A DNA stretch of 20,797 bases from the NCBI GenBank assembly GCA_035565355.1, contig DATMSM010000071.1, forward strand, positions 1-20,797. The letters are read 5' to 3'. The notes under the pieces are model-generated. The model saw only the letters and a program-made list of their open reading frames with translations. It made no database searches and had not been told where the DNA came from. The first letter of the stretch is position 1; each line of letters starts with the position of its first letter. Of the stretch, positions 7,500 to 13,723 are shown one piece after another. Source of the DNA: Ga0074130 sp035565355. Lineage in GTDB: Bacteria; Pseudomonadota; Gammaproteobacteria; Burkholderiales; Rhodocyclaceae. The position numbers and the translations under genes were made by a program.

Positions 7500-9245
7500 T
7501 CAGCGCCCGAGCAGGCCCTGAACATGAGCGACAACCGCACCCGCGTCGAGCAGCACAGCCTCGGCATCGGTGCGGGCCTTGTACTCGATCTTGCCTTCCT
7601 TGAGGCCGCGCTCGCCGACAACGATGCGGTGCGGCACACCGATCAGCTCCCAGTCGGCGAACATCGAACCCGGGCGTTCGTCGCGGTCATCGAGAATCAC
7701 ATCCACGCCGGCCGCCTGTAGTTCAGCGTAAAGCTTGTCAGCCTCGGCCTTGACCTGCTCAGACTTGGCATAGCCCATGGGCACGATCACGGCCTCGAAA
7801 GGCGCAATCGCCGCCGGCCAGATAATGCCCTTGTCGTCGTGATTCTGCTCAATCGCGGCGGCAGGCAGACGCGTAATGCCAATGCCGTAACAGCCCATTT
7901 CGAAGAACTGCGGCTTGCCGCCTTCGTCCAGGAAGGTGGCGTTCATGGCCTTGCTGTACTTGGTGCCGAGATAGAAGATGTGGCCGATCTCGATGCCGCG
8001 CTCGATGGCCAGCGCGCCCTTGCCGTCCGGCGAAAGATCGCCTTCGACGACATTGCGCAGATCGGCCACCAGCTCTGGTTCCGGCAGATCGCGGCCCCAG
8101 TTGACGCCAGTGGTGTGGAAATCCGCTTCGTTCGCGCCGCAAATCCAGTCGGCCATGATGGCCACCTCACGGTCGGCGACGATCCGAACTGGCTTCTGCA
8201 GATTGAGCGGACCGAGGTAGCCCGGTTTGGTCCCGAAGTGTTCGACGACTTCAGACTCGGTAGCGAAGCGATAGCCCTTCTCGAAGCCCGGCAGTTTGCC
8301 GACCTTGACTTCGTTCATGTCGTGATCGCCGCGCAGCAGCAGCAGCCAGATCTGGCTTTTGACGATGGCGCCGTTCTCATCGACCTCGTCCGTCGCCAGT
8401 ACCAATGACTTGACCGTGGTGGCGAGCGGCACGCCGAGCAGTTCGGCCACATCGGGGCAGGTGCTCTTGCCAGGCGTCGGCACCTTGCTTAGCGGCTTCG
8501 TCGCCGCCGGGCGCGTGCCCTGCGGCGCCAGCGCTTCGGCCTTTTCGATATTGGCGGCGTAGTCGCTGGTCGGGCAATAGATGATGGCATCTTCACCGGT
8601 CGCGGCGATCACCTGAAACTCCTCGCTCAGGTCACCGCCGATGGCGCCGCTGTCGGCGGCAACGGCGCGGTAACGCAGGCCAAAGCGGTCAAACGCGGCG
8701 CGATAGGCTTTTGCCATCGTCTGATAGCTGACTTGAGCAGCGGCCGGATCGCGGTCGAAGCTGTAGGCGTCCTTCATGACGAACTCACGTCCGCGCATCA
8801 GGCCGAAACGCGGACGACGCTCGTCGCGGAACTTGGTCTGAATCTGGTAAAGATTCTTGGGCAGTTGCTTGTAGCTCTTGAAATCCTGGCGTGCGATGTC
8901 TGTAACGACCTCTTCGCTCGTGGGTTGCAGCACGAAGTCACGGTCGTGCCTGTCCTTGATGCGCAGCATTTCCGGCCCCATTTTCTCGAAGCGGCCCGTC
9001 TCTTGCCACAGATCGGCAGGCTGCACGACCGGCATGGAAAGCTCGATCGCACCGGCGCGATTCATTTCCTCGCGCACGATGGCGGCCACCTTGTTGATGA
9101 CGCGCAAGCCCATCGGCATATAGGTATAAACCCCAGCGCTCAACCTTTTAATCATGCCGGCGCGCATCATCAGCTTGTGGCTGACGACCTCGGCGTCCGA
9201 AGGGGCTTCCTTGAGGGTGGCGATAAAGAACTGCGAGGCACGCAT
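7500..9245 (-). CDS. proS: Prolyl-tRNA synthetase, bacterial type with editing domain
   Basis: A 581-residue class II aminoacyl-tRNA synthetase that charges tRNA-Pro in the cytoplasm. Motif 1 lies at about 45-80. TSEE is at 109-112 and motif 2 (FRDERRPRFG, then GREFVMKDAYSFD) at 139-164. The inserted YbaK-like editing domain (about 225-400) contains Lys279 in TTVKSLV, matching the editing lysine of E. coli ProRS. Motif 3 is the GCYGIGITR region at 451-459, followed by the anticodon-binding domain. Length and order match the long bacterial form. The ATG at 9245 gives the standard start MRASQFFIATLKEAPSDAE. It is divergent from rppH and has the transglycosylase gene coupled behind it. Confidence 0.97.
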   Translation of the reverse strand: MRASQFFIATLKEAPSDAEVVSHKLMMRAGMIKRLSAGVYTYMPMGLRVINKVAAIVREEMNRAGAIELSMPVVQPADLWQETGRFEKMGPEMLRIKDRHDRDFVLQPTSEEVVTDIARQDFKSYKQLPKNLYQIQTKFRDERRPRFGLMRGREFVMKDAYSFDRDPAAAQVSYQTMAKAYRAAFDRFGLRYRAVAADSGAIGGDLSEEFQVIAATGEDAIIYCPTSDYAANIEKAEALAPQGTRPAATKPLSKVPTPGKSTCPDVAELLGVPLATTVKSLVLATDEVDENGAIVKSQIWLLLLRGDHDMNEVKVGKLPGFEKGYRFATESEVVEHFGTKPGYLGPLNLQKPVRIVADREVAIMADWICGANEADFHTTGVNWGRDLPEPELVADLRNVVEGDLSPDGKGALAIERGIEIGHIFYLGTKYSKAMNATFLDEGGKPQFFEMGCYGIGITRLPAAAIEQNHDDKGIIWPAAIAPFEAVIVPMGYAKSEQVKAEADKLYAELQAAGVDVILDDRDERPGSMFADWELIGVPHRIVVGERGLKEGKIEYKARTDAEAVLLDAGAVVAHVQGLLGR

Positions 9246-9319
9246 GAAAAAGGCTTCCGGAATTGATCAAAACGCGATTTTACGGGCTTTTGCCCGCCAG
9301 TTGCGGGGCTGGGCCGGCT

Positions 9320-9347
9320 TTGCTCCTGCCTTGAAGTGTGAAAGAAT
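9320..9347 (+). promoter_or_regulatory. Possible rppH promoter
   Basis: TTGCTC at 9320-9325 and AAGAAT at 9342-9347 are 16 bp apart and lie about 30 bases before the rppH ATG. Both hexamers are imperfect, so this is a tentative sigma-70 assignment. Confidence 0.3.
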
Positions 9348-9376
9348 GGAGGCAGTCAAAAGTTAAAGGTATTCCC

Positions 9377-9907
9377 ATGCTAGATCGGGAAGGCTATCGG
9401 CCGAATGTTGGCATCATCCTGGCCAACAGCCGCAACCAAGTGTTCTGGGGCAAGCGCATCCGTGAACACGCCTGGCAGTTTCCGCAGGGCGGCATCAACA
9501 AGGGTGAATCACCGGAACAGGCCATGTTCCGCGAACTGCACGAGGAAGTCGGGCTGCTGCCCGAGCACGTCAAAATTCTCGGGCGTACGCGCGAATGGCT
9601 GCGGTACGAGGTGCCCAAAAACTGGGTGCGTCGTGAGTGGCGTACGACTTACAAGGGCCAGAAACAGATCTGGTTTCTACTGCGCCTGGTCGGCCGCGAT
9701 ACCGATGTGTCGCTGCGTGCCAGCGGGCATCCGGAGTTCGATGCCTGGCGCTGGAGCGAGTACTGGACGCCGCTGGACGGCGTCATCGACTTCAAACGCG
9801 GGGTTTATGAGTCCGCACTGACCGAGCTGGCGCGTTTCCTGTTTGCCAATCCGGCGCAGCAAAGGCCGCAGTGGCGCAAAGACGTTTTCATCGAGCAAGA
9901 GAAATGA
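9377..9907 (+). CDS. rppH: RNA pyrophosphohydrolase (Nudix)
   Basis: A 176-residue cytoplasmic Nudix hydrolase that removes pyrophosphate from the 5' end of mRNAs and so opens them to RNase E decay. The Nudix box runs from Gly38 to Leu60 (G-x5-E-x7-REL-x-EE-x-GL, with Glu44, Arg52, Glu53, Glu56 and Glu57). The start MLDREGYRPNVGIIL and the block HAWQFPQGGI are typical of RppH rather than other Nudix enzymes. The ATG at 9377 is preferred over the one at 9338, since it gives the family's N-terminus and follows an AAAGG at 9365-9369. The stop overlaps the start of the CNP1-like gene (ATGA). proS is divergent, a pairing common in Betaproteobacteria. Confidence 0.95.
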   Translation: MLDREGYRPNVGIILANSRNQVFWGKRIREHAWQFPQGGINKGESPEQAMFRELHEEVGLLPEHVKILGRTREWLRYEVPKNWVRREWRTTYKGQKQIWFLLRLVGRDTDVSLRASGHPEFDAWRWSEYWTPLDGVIDFKRGVYESALTELARFLFANPAQQRPQWRKDVFIEQEK

Positions 9908-10431
9908 AGATACATATCCTCCTGCCGCTGCTGGCTGCCCTGCCGACCCTGGCCCTTTCCCAAGTGGCGCCGATGAATGACTACGAGGAGCCCGAGATCA
10001 AGCCTTGGGTAGAGGCCGACTACGCGCTGCCGCCCTTTCCCAAGGACGAGGACCTGGTCGAGTTCGAAGTCGACGGTGCGCCCAATGTGCGCGCCTATGT
10101 TGACCGCACCGCCATAGGGGCGGGCACGCCTGACGGCGTGGTTCGCTACGTCATGGTGGTCCGCACCAGCGGCGGAGCGACAAACGTCAGCTACGAGGGG
10201 CTGCGCTGCGACACGAACGAATATCGCATCTACGCGACCGGTACGCTGGAAAAGGCCTGGGCCAAGGCGCGCAGCAGCGAATGGCGCAAGTTCAAAATTC
10301 ATAACCGGCCACAAAGGTCCTTGGCCAACTATTATTTCTGCCCCAACTTCACGCCCGTCGGTTCGGTTCGAGAAGCACTGAATGCCCTGCGCCTGGGTGT
10401 CCACCCGGCAGCGGCGCGACGTACCTATTAG
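9904..10431 (+). CDS. CNP1-like exported protein
   Basis: A 175-residue protein resembling the CNP1-like family (cryptic neisserial protein 1), whose function is not known. A signal peptide at residues 1-19 (MKIHILLPLLAALPTLALS) suggests export to the periplasm. The mature part starts with an acidic, aromatic segment (EEPEIKPWVEADYALPPFP) typical of the family. Two cysteines (Cys102 in LRCDTNE and Cys146 in YYFCPNF) could form a disulfide in the periplasm; I infer this from spacing only. The ATG overlaps the rppH stop by 4 nt, so the two are co-translated. coq7 follows after 16 nt. No enzyme motif is visible. Confidence 0.8.
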   Translation: MKIHILLPLLAALPTLALSQVAPMNDYEEPEIKPWVEADYALPPFPKDEDLVEFEVDGAPNVRAYVDRTAIGAGTPDGVVRYVMVVRTSGGATNVSYEGLRCDTNEYRIYATGTLEKAWAKARSSEWRKFKIHNRPQRSLANYYFCPNFTPVGSVREALNALRLGVHPAAARRTY

Positions 10432-10447
10432 TCATGGGAGACTGGCG

Positions 10448-11068
10448 ATGCTCGATCAAGCCATTATTGAATTCGACAAGATGCTGCGCACTGTCTTTGC
10501 GTCAGCCCCGACTGCGCGTGCGCGACCGGGAGCGCAGTTGCCTGAAGGCGAACTGACGGCCGAGGAACGACGCCACGCTGCCGCGCTGATGCGCGTGAAT
10601 CATGTCGGCGAAGTCTGCGCCCAGGCGCTCTACCAGGGGCAGGCGCTAACCTCGCAAGACCCAGCCACGCGACAGGCACTCGTCCAGGCAGCCTGGGAGG
10701 AAACCGAACACCTCAACTGGACCGAGAAGCGCATCGAGGAGTTGGGGGGCAGGAAAAGCCTGCTCAACCCGCTCTGGTATATCGGCTCTCTGGCCATGGG
10801 TGTGGCCGCCGGCAAATTTGGCGACAAATGGAATCTGGGCTTCCTCGCCGAAACCGAGCGCCAGGTCGGCGCCCACCTGAACGACCACCTGCAGCGCCTG
10901 CCGGCCAGCGATCAACGCTCTCGCGCAGTGCTCGAGCAAATGGCGACGGACGAAGCCGAGCACGCCGCAACCGCAGTCCATCTGGGTGCGGCCGAATTGC
11001 CCGCGCCCGTAAAGTCAGTGATGCGCCTGAGTTCGAAGGCCATGACGAGCACCGCCTATTACCTCTGA
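10448..11068 (+). CDS. coq7: Coq7-type 2-polyprenyl-3-methyl-6-methoxy-1,4-benzoquinone monooxygenase
   Basis: A 206-residue di-iron hydroxylase for the C6 hydroxylation step of ubiquinone synthesis, the role played by the flavoprotein UbiF in E. coli. The ferritin-like fold carries its iron ligands as Glu55 (NHVGEVCAQ), Glu85 and His88 (EETEH), Glu137 (ETERQ), and Glu169 and His172 (DEAEH). A hydrophobic segment at about 108-123 (PLWYIGSLAMGVAAG) fits membrane association. The ATG at 10448 has GGGAG 11 nt upstream and gives the family's N-terminus; the ATG at 10382 would run back into the CNP1-like gene. It is the last gene of the rppH operon and ends at a hairpin shared with the convergent OsmC gene. 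Confidence 0.95.
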   Translation: MLDQAIIEFDKMLRTVFASAPTARARPGAQLPEGELTAEERRHAAALMRVNHVGEVCAQALYQGQALTSQDPATRQALVQAAWEETEHLNWTEKRIEELGGRKSLLNPLWYIGSLAMGVAAGKFGDKWNLGFLAETERQVGAHLNDHLQRLPASDQRSRAVLEQMATDEAEHAATAVHLGAAELPAPVKSVMRLSSKAMTSTAYYL

Positions 11069-11072
11069 ACCC

Positions 11073-11096
11073 AGGCAGTGACTTTGGACACTGCCT
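11073..11096. terminator. Hairpin between convergent coq7 and OsmC-family genes
   Basis: AGGCAGTG (11073-11080) pairs with CACTGCCT (11089-11096) over an 8-nt loop, directly after the coq7 stop. A second, overlapping stem GCCTGAG/CTCAGGC (11093-11110) reaches into the OsmC stop codon. Neither has a T tract, so terminator strength is uncertain. Confidence 0.5.
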
Positions 11097-11104
11097 GAGC
11101 AGGC

Positions 11105-11521
11105 TCAGGCCTCGACGATCTCCCACGTATGGGTGATCTCGGCCGTCTTCTCCAACATGATCGAGGCCGAACAGTATTTTTCGGCCGACAGCTTGATGGC
11201 GCGCTCCACGGCTTCGGGCTTCAAATTTCGCCCCGTGACCGTGAAGTGGAAGTTGATCTTGGTGAACACCTTGGGATCAGTCTCAGCGCGCTCGGCCTGC
11301 AGCTTGGCCGTACACCCCGTAATGTCCTGACGGCCGCGCTTGAGGATCAACACCACATCATATGAGGTGCAGGCGCCGGTGCCAAGCAGCACCATTTCCA
11401 TGGGGCGCGGCGCCAGATTGCGGCCACCACCCTCGGGGGCCCCATCCATCGCAACAATATGACCACTCCCGGTCTCGGCGATGAAGCTCATTCCCTCGCC
11501 CCAGCGAACCACGCATTCCAT
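11105..11521 (-). CDS. OsmC-family peroxidase-like protein (YhfA type)
   Basis: A 138-residue cytoplasmic protein of the OsmC/Ohr superfamily, small thiol proteins of which Ohr and OsmC reduce organic hydroperoxides. Both family cysteines are present: Cys51 in GTGACTSYD and Cys117 in EKYCSAS. The short N-terminus (MECVVRWGEGMSFIAET) and the GGRNLAPRPMEM block fit the YhfA-like branch rather than Ohr, so the substrate is not certain. The ATG at 11521 has GAAAGGA about 8 nt upstream, so it is preferred over the in-frame start at 11599, which lies in AT-rich non-coding DNA. It is convergent with coq7. Its promoter should lie in the palindrome-rich region at 11580-11640. Confidence 0.9.
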   Translation of the reverse strand: MECVVRWGEGMSFIAETGSGHIVAMDGAPEGGGRNLAPRPMEMVLLGTGACTSYDVVLILKRGRQDITGCTAKLQAERAETDPKVFTKINFHFTVTGRNLKPEAVERAIKLSAEKYCSASIMLEKTAEITHTWEIVEA

Positions 11522-11584
11522 GCTGCATCCTTTCTCGAAGAGGCGTGATTTTAGCCTGTCGCCCCCACCACGTCCAAACCCATT

Positions 11585-11599
11585 TTGTGCATCGCACAA
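11585..11599. promoter_or_regulatory. Palindrome TTGTGC-N3-GCACAA, left copy
   Basis: A perfect 6+6 inverted repeat with the spacer ATC, upstream of the OsmC gene. Its twin lies at 11742-11756. The pair looks like operators for a dimeric regulator, which I cannot name. Confidence 0.5.
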
Positions 11600-11607
11600 T
11601 AGATGCC

Positions 11608-11636
11608 CATAAGAATATTTATAAGACTTTCTTATG
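11608..11636. promoter_or_regulatory. Palindrome CATAAGAA-N13-TTCTTATG
   Basis: A perfect 8+8 inverted repeat with an AT-rich 13-nt centre, 87 bases upstream of the OsmC start. CATAAG-type hexamers recur at 11721-11726 in opposite orientation. It could be a regulator site overlapping the OsmC promoter. Confidence 0.45.
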
Positions 11637-11654
11637 ATGCTGATTTACAAGCGC

Positions 11655-11670
11655 TGTGACTTTTGTCACT
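11655..11670. promoter_or_regulatory. CRP-like binding site
   Basis: TGTGA-CTTTTG-TCACT differs from the CRP consensus TGTGA-N6-TCACA at one base, and its core GTGAC-TTTT-GTCAC is a perfect inverted repeat. It lies 35-55 bases before TATAAG (11696) and TATAAA (11706), a range in which CRP-family activators act. Confidence 0.45.
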
Positions 11671-11717
11671 TTATTAAAGTTATGTTTTTACTAAATATAA
11701 GTAGCTATAAAGCATTC

Positions 11718-11958
11718 AGCTTATGGGAATAAAAACAATTGTTGTGCAACGCACAAAAACGACTTGCATGAAGTACGCTGCTTTGAGACAATGCATTCAA
11801 CCAGAAAGACGCAAGTGCTTTACCTGTCTGTGTAAAACGGTTTGTCACGAGGCTGCCACCTCAACACAATGCCGGTCTTGCCGTAATTCGCGGTTCTCCT
11901 CCACCCTCCTCCTCTGGTGTGGAACTTCAAAGCGCAACCCAAGGGTTGCGCTTTTTCT
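11718..11958 (+). ncRNA. Candidate small regulatory RNA with CU-rich loop
   Basis: A strong intrinsic terminator ending near 11958 has no gene ahead of it on the plus strand; the nearest, coq7, ends about 860 bases earlier behind its own hairpin. Upstream lie TATAAG/TATAAA hexamers and a CRP-like site, so a transcript could begin near 11718. Possible stems are ACTTGC/GCAAGT (11762-11767 with 11811-11816) and TCCAC/GTGGA (11900-11904 with 11919-11923). The loop of the second holds CCTCCTCCTCT, a sequence able to pair with Shine-Dalgarno sites, as in anti-SD small RNAs of other proteobacteria. The 5' end is a guess, and the transcript could be shorter. Confidence 0.4.
11742..11756. promoter_or_regulatory. 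Palindrome TTGTGC-N3-GCACAA, right copy
   Basis: The same 6+6 inverted repeat as at 11585, here with the spacer AAC. Outside the palindromes both copies also share CCCATAAG in inverted orientation (11606-11613 and, on the minus strand, 11721-11728), so about 180 bases are framed by related ends. Confidence 0.5.
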
Positions 11959-11960
11959 TT
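11931..11960 (+). terminator. Strong orphan intrinsic terminator
   Basis: AGCGCAACC (11931-11939) pairs with GGTTGCGCT (11944-11952), extended by AA/TT, over a 4-nt loop, then CTTTTTCTTTAT. The T tract is on the plus strand only. No plus-strand protein gene precedes it. Confidence 0.85.
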
Positions 11961-11975
11961 ATACACGCCGGAATG

Positions 11976-12005
11976 TTGCGCCATTGCCCCAACCTCGGCT
12001 AAACT
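11976..12005 (+). promoter_or_regulatory. Likely grxD promoter
   Basis: TTGCGC (11976-11981) and TAAACT (12000-12005) are 18 bp apart and lie between the orphan terminator and grxD. This would give a leader of about 50 nt that includes AGGA before the ATG. Confidence 0.5.
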
Positions 12006-12062
12006 ATTTCCGACAAAAAAGATCAACTATTAAGTCGATCCCATTCACTCAGGAAAACAGCA

Positions 12063-12368
12063 ATGAGCGCTCAAGACCGCATCCGCGAAACCGTTACCGG
12101 CAATCCCGTCGTTCTCTACATGAAGGGCACGCCGCAATTCCCCCAATGCGGCTTCTCCGCCAAGGCCGTGCAGATTCTCAAGGCGTGCGGTGCCAGCAAC
12201 CTCGTCACCGTAGACGTGCTGGCCGATCCCGATATCCGTCAGGGCATCAAGGAATATGCCAACTGGCCGACCATTCCGCAACTTTATGTCGGCGGCGAAT
12301 TCGTCGGCGGCAGCGACATCATGACCGAGATGTATCAGTCGGGCGAACTGCAGGAACTGTTGAAGTAA
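12063..12368 (+). CDS. grxD: Monothiol glutaredoxin, Grx4/GrxD type
   Basis: A 101-residue CGFS glutaredoxin of the cytoplasm that, with a BolA partner and glutathione, carries [2Fe-2S] clusters. The single active cysteine is Cys29 in CGFS (29-32), preceded by VLYMKGTPQFPQ. WPTIPQLY carries the cis-proline, and GGEFVGGSDI is the glutathione-binding end. The length is standard. AGGA lies 9-12 nt before the ATG. It is transcribed on its own, ends at a hairpin shared with the convergent kinase gene, and has the orphan terminator upstream. Confidence 0.96.
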   Translation: MSAQDRIRETVTGNPVVLYMKGTPQFPQCGFSAKAVQILKACGASNLVTVDVLADPDIRQGIKEYANWPTIPQLYVGGEFVGGSDIMTEMYQSGELQELLK

Positions 12369-12380
12369 GGCTAGCGCTCC

Positions 12381-12403
12381 TTCCCCGGCCGGGTGCCGGG
12401 GAA
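12381..12403. terminator. Hairpin between convergent grxD and kinase genes
   Basis: TTCCCCGGC (12381-12389) and GCCGGGGAA (12395-12403) form a perfect 9-bp stem with a 5-nt loop. There is no T run on either strand, so it may be a weak or factor-assisted terminator for both genes. Confidence 0.55.
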
Positions 12404-12433
12404 ACAGCTAGAACGCTTGAACCTTGTGGGCCT

Positions 12434-13717
12434 TCAGCCCACGACCCGATTGCTGGTCGCCGCCAGGCGCCGTGAAACCAGGCCCAGGAAGGCCTCGTAG
12501 AAGTGCATGCGGGCCGAGTCGGAGGCGTAGCGCAAGGCATTGCGTGACACCATGGCGACGCGCACATTGGTCTGCGCCACGGCATCGGCGGTGCGGCCAT
12601 GCAGCGACGGCGTGACGGCCACAATCTCGCCGAAAATGTCGCCGGGCCCCATCACGTCGAGCAAGGTCCCCTGCTTGCTGATGCGGACCTCGCCGTCCAG
12701 GAGGATGGCAAAGTTATCGCCGGCCTCGCCTTCACGCATCAACTGCGTGCCAGCAGCCACCTCTTCCCAGCGCGAGAAACGCACCACTTCCCAGATTTCG
12801 ATATCCGAGAACTCCTTGAAGAAGGGTAGCGCCCGCAGGGTCTCGAACTTCTCGATGTCGGGCGTATGCGTGCGCTCGGTCAGGCGGCGATTGCGGTAGG
12901 CCTGTGCGAGGTCGACCGAGAACTCTTCCCAGCTCTGGTAGCGTGCCGTCAGGTCCTTCTGCATGGCGCGCTGCACCACCGCATCCAGCGACGAGCGCAG
13001 ATCGCTGCGGAAGGTCGAGGGCGGCGGCGGCGTGCTGTTGCAGATCTGATAGACCATGTTGTAGTTGCTGCTGGCCTGGAAAGGCAGGCGGCCGGTCAGC
13101 AACTGGTACATGACCACGCCTAGTGAATAGATATCGGTCTGGTGATTGAGCGGATGCTCACGCACCTGCTCCGGCGACATATAGGCCGGCGAGCCAACCG
13201 CCGAAACCTGGGTCTGGTCGTTGTCCGGCGTGATCGCGGCGCCGAAGTCCGAGACCTTGATATCGCCCGAAAGATTGCCGGCCTGCACCAGCAGAATATT
13301 GGCCGGCTTGATGTCGCGGTGCGTAATGCCGAGTCGCTGCGCATACTGCAAGGCGCGCGTGCATTTGAAAATCACCTCGACCAGCGTCTCCACTGGCATC
13401 AGGTGCTCGGGGCTGCAGAAGGCTTCGAGCGTGCCGCCCGCCACATACTCCATGACGATATAGCTCTGCTCGTCGTCGCTAAGCACCGCCTCATGAATCT
13501 GCACGATGCTCGGATGATCCAGCTTGCCGGCGAGAGAGGCCTCGTTCATCAGCAAGTGACGGTACATCAGGCCACGCTCGCGGTCCTTGAGGACGTGCGG
13601 GTAGATGACCTTGATCGCCACTTCGCGATCCTTTTCGGGATCGTAGCCAAGATACACAATGCTGGTGGCGCCTTCGCCCAGCTTGCCTCTGACTTCGTAG
13701 CGGCCGATCTTTTCCAT
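12434..13717 (-). CDS. Ser/Thr protein kinase fused to a cyclic-nucleotide-binding domain
   Basis: A 427-residue cytoplasmic protein. Residues 7-275 are a Hanks-type kinase with every key residue: glycine loop LGEGATS (13-19), Lys36 in VAIKV, Glu59 of helix C, HRDIKPAN (133-140), DFG (157-159), SPE (181-183) and Asp195. Thr169, Ser172 and Ser176 are possible activation-loop sites. Residues 292-410 form a cyclic-nucleotide-binding (CNB) domain whose phosphate-binding cassette is FGEIVAV (362-368) and GRTA (374-377). The ribose-binding Glu364 and phosphate-binding Arg375 are kept, so ligand binding is plausible. No membrane segment is seen. The order kinase-CNB is the reverse of eukaryotic PKG. 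The start lies 6 nt after the argH stop, and a GGAG inside argH is the likely ribosome site, so the two form an operon. The substrate and the ligand are unknown. Confidence 0.93.
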   Translation of the reverse strand: MEKIGRYEVRGKLGEGATSIVYLGYDPEKDREVAIKVIYPHVLKDRERGLMYRHLLMNEASLAGKLDHPSIVQIHEAVLSDDEQSYIVMEYVAGGTLEAFCSPEHLMPVETLVEVIFKCTRALQYAQRLGITHRDIKPANILLVQAGNLSGDIKVSDFGAAITPDNDQTQVSAVGSPAYMSPEQVREHPLNHQTDIYSLGVVMYQLLTGRLPFQASSNYNMVYQICNSTPPPPSTFRSDLRSSLDAVVQRAMQKDLTARYQSWEEFSVDLAQAYRNRRLTERTHTPDIEKFETLRALPFFKEFSDIEIWEVVRFSRWEEVAAGTQLMREGEAGDNFAILLDGEVRISKQGTLLDVMGPGDIFGEIVAVTPSLHGRTADAVAQTNVRVAMVSRNALRYASDSARMHFYEAFLGLVSRRLAATSNRVVG

Positions 13718-13723
13718 GTGCGA

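Larger units (their letters stand above)
11522..12062. other. 541-base gene-free region, partly AT-rich, with palindromes and an orphan terminator
   Basis: This is the only gap over 300 bases. Bases 11590-11760 are clearly AT-rich against the GC-rich surroundings. The frame open from 11723 runs into grxD out of register and its translation (Cys/Arg-rich, no known fold) does not look like a protein. The contents are TTGTGC-N3-GCACAA twice, CATAAGAA-N13-TTCTTATG, a CRP-like TGTGA-N6-TCACT, several TATAA-type hexamers, a CU-rich hairpin, a strong terminator at 11931-11960, and the grxD promoter at 11976-12005. Confidence 0.8.

Noticed and set aside
11723..12475. A 250-codon open frame through the AT-rich spacer and over grxD
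   Set aside because: It covers grxD in another frame, crosses a strong terminator, and its translation is Arg/Cys-rich without any recognisable fold.
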